DNA of 64,000 nucleotides from the NCBI GenBank assembly GCA_023409735.1, contig JAEYRB010000063.1, positions 62,001 through 126,000 of the forward strand, written 5' to 3'. The DNA is from Bacillota bacterium. GTDB taxonomy: Bacteria; Bacillota; Clostridia; Acetivibrionales; DTU013. Both the position numbers and the translations under genes were made by a program. The notes beneath the pieces were generated by a model. That model ran no database searches. It saw only the letters and a list, made by a program, of their open reading frames with translations, and was not told the origin of the DNA. Shown in pieces: positions 63,011 through 64,000 of this stretch (position 1 is its first letter; the number at the start of each line of letters is the position of its first letter).

Positions 63011-64000
63011 ATGGATAGTTTATTCAGAATTGAAGAAAATGGTCTGCGCCTTGTTAGAGAATGTAATTACGAGATTCTATGGATCGAGCCATGGGGAGAA
63101 AATGGCCTGCGAGTCCGGGCTGCTAAGCAGGCGCAAATTGCACAGGAGGATTGGGCCTTACTTAAGCAAAAAGAATGTAGTGCAGCTAGGGCTGTAATTG
63201 CAGAGGACGGGCTTTCTGCTACTGTAAGTAATGGTAGGATCAAGGCTGAGATATCAGCAGCGGGCAAAATAGCATTTTACAACAGTAAGGGTAAGCTGCT
63301 TCTTGAGGAGTATGTTAGAAGCAGGAGCAATCTTAAGGAATTTGTTAGCGCACTTTGCATTGATCCGAGAGAATACTCGCCGATACAGGGAACAGGTGAT
63401 TATAGGCTGACAGTCAGGTTTGAACCAAATGAAGGTGAAAAGATATTCGGGATGGGGCAGTATCAACAGCCATACCTGGATCTGAAGGGCTGCTCTCTTG
63501 AGCTTGCACATAGAAACTCACAGGCCAGTGTTCCTTTTGCACTATCCAGCAATGGCTATGGCTTCCTATGGAACAATCCTGCTATAGGCTCAGTGACCTT
63601 CGGTAAAAATATTACACAGTGGTATGCGGCCTCGTCCAAACAGATAGACTACTGGATCACGGCAGGTGACACTCCGGCTGAAATTGAAGAGGCATACGCA
63701 GGTGTTACAGGAACTGTGCCCATGATGCCTGATTATGCTATGGGCTTCTGGCAATGCAAGCTGCGCTACCAGACACAAGAGGAGCTTCTGGAGGTAGCTA
63801 GGGAATATAAGAGAAGAGAGCTGCCTATATCGGTAATCGTTATTGATTTCTTTCACTGGACTAAGCAGGGTGAGTGGAAATTTGACCCTGAGTACTGGCC
63901 TGATCCGGAGGCTATGGTCAGGGAGCTTAAGGAAATGGGTATTGAGCTTATGGTATCGATATGGCCTACAGTAGACAAGACCAGTGAAAACTTTGAAGAA
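63011..64000 (+). CDS. GH31 alpha-glycosidase, N-terminal part (runs off the window)
   Basis: An open frame from ATG 63011 (AAAGAGG upstream) to the last base, 330 codons without a stop. Early residues form the N-terminal beta-sandwich. Then come GEKIFGMGQYQQPYLDLKG, SNGYGFLWNNPAIG, PMMPDYAMGFWQCKLRYQTQ and FFHWTKQGEWKFDPEYWPDP, followed by MVSIWPTVD: the GH31 catalytic barrel entrance, closest in pattern to alpha-xylosidase-type members. The nucleophile and acid/base lie beyond the window. No signal peptide. It would remove xylose or glucose from imported oligosaccharides, matching the GH8/GH1/GH36/GH13 block. Alpha-glucosidase is the alternative. Confidence 0.88.
   Translation, partial: MDSLFRIEENGLRLVRECNYEILWIEPWGENGLRVRAAKQAQIAQEDWALLKQKECSAARAVIAEDGLSATVSNGRIKAEISAAGKIAFYNSKGKLLLEEYVRSRSNLKEFVSALCIDPREYSPIQGTGDYRLTVRFEPNEGEKIFGMGQYQQPYLDLKGCSLELAHRNSQASVPFALSSNGYGFLWNNPAIGSVTFGKNITQWYAASSKQIDYWITAGDTPAEIEEAYAGVTGTVPMMPDYAMGFWQCKLRYQTQEELLEVAREYKRRELPISVIVIDFFHWTKQGEWKFDPEYWPDPEAMVRELKEMGIELMVSIWPTVDKTSENFEE

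Noticed and set aside
62967..63197. 76-codon frame at the start of the GH31 gene
   Set aside because: The frame starting at 63011 carries GH31 motifs to the window end; this one is an out-of-frame overlap.

Overview
The window looks like the chromosome of an anaerobic, low-to-moderate GC Gram-positive bacterium of the class Clostridia, probably a plant-polysaccharide user related to the Ruminiclostridium/Oscillospiraceae/Lachnospiraceae groups. The signs are AGGAGG-type ribosome sites, a T-box leader before serS, a fused AdhE, two S-layer-homology (SLH) surface proteins, LplB/YtcP-type sugar ABC permeases, an aldo/keto reductase with ferredoxin-type clusters, a Mrp-NifX fusion, and many intracellular glycoside hydrolases. 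This placement is inferred from gene content, not from a marker phylogeny. I saw no rRNA, tRNA, CRISPR array, prophage or intact transposase.

Layout. 1-10.4 kb: housekeeping and redox genes (Mrp-NifX, dihydrolipoamide dehydrogenase, aldo/keto reductase, galM, AlkD-like repair protein, a metallo-beta-lactamase-fold hydrolase), an SLH/BsuPI surface protein and lrgAB. 10.5-16.2 kb: a large membrane protein with a DUF6273-like tail, a 48-bp minisatellite, a 3-methyladenine glycosylase, a GT8 glycosyltransferase and a YitT protein. 16.4-25.4 kb: an oligosaccharide utilisation block (GH8 exo-oligoxylanase, GH1, GH36, GPH-family symporter, GH13). None of these enzymes has a signal peptide, so they should act in the cytoplasm on imported oligosaccharides. 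26.4-34.8 kb: an AT-richer unit with two LplB/YtcP-type permeases, a lipoprotein binding protein, an FAD oxidoreductase, a glycerophosphodiester phosphodiesterase and a membrane-bound AraC sensor-regulator. Copies of a 75-bp hairpin repeat lie on either side of it. 35-46.3 kb: transporters (MATE, a polar amino-acid ABC system with a circularly permuted binding protein, an ABC exporter pair, SulP) and an AraC/GyrI-like regulator. 46.3-57 kb: T-box and serS, a soluble chemoreceptor, an ECF S-component, an XRE regulator, a P1 peptidase, a truncated DegT gene and an SLH protein with five repeated modules. 57-64 kb: adhE with a near-perfect promoter and a possible Rex site, a coiled-coil protein, a zinc-metalloprotease-like protein, and the start of a GH31 gene that runs off the window.

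How it fits together: xylo-, gluco- and galacto-oligosaccharides appear to enter through the GPH symporter or other porters, be cut by GH8/GH1/GH36/GH13/GH31, be epimerised by GalM, fermented, and the excess reductant disposed of by AdhE. The intergenic DNA is unusually rich in repeats. There are a GGGGACGG family (with a degenerate RAYT-like ORF next to one tandem copy), a CTCG...CGAG hairpin family, IS21-like end repeats, a minisatellite, and many perfect inverted repeats. Some repeats have entered functional leaders, notably between the serS T-box and its gene.

No clearly new defence or biosynthetic system was found. The most unusual items are the circularly permuted solute-binding protein, the ABC/FAD-oxidoreductase/GDPD unit of unknown substrate, the repeat/RAYT relic, and the DUF6273 membrane fusion.
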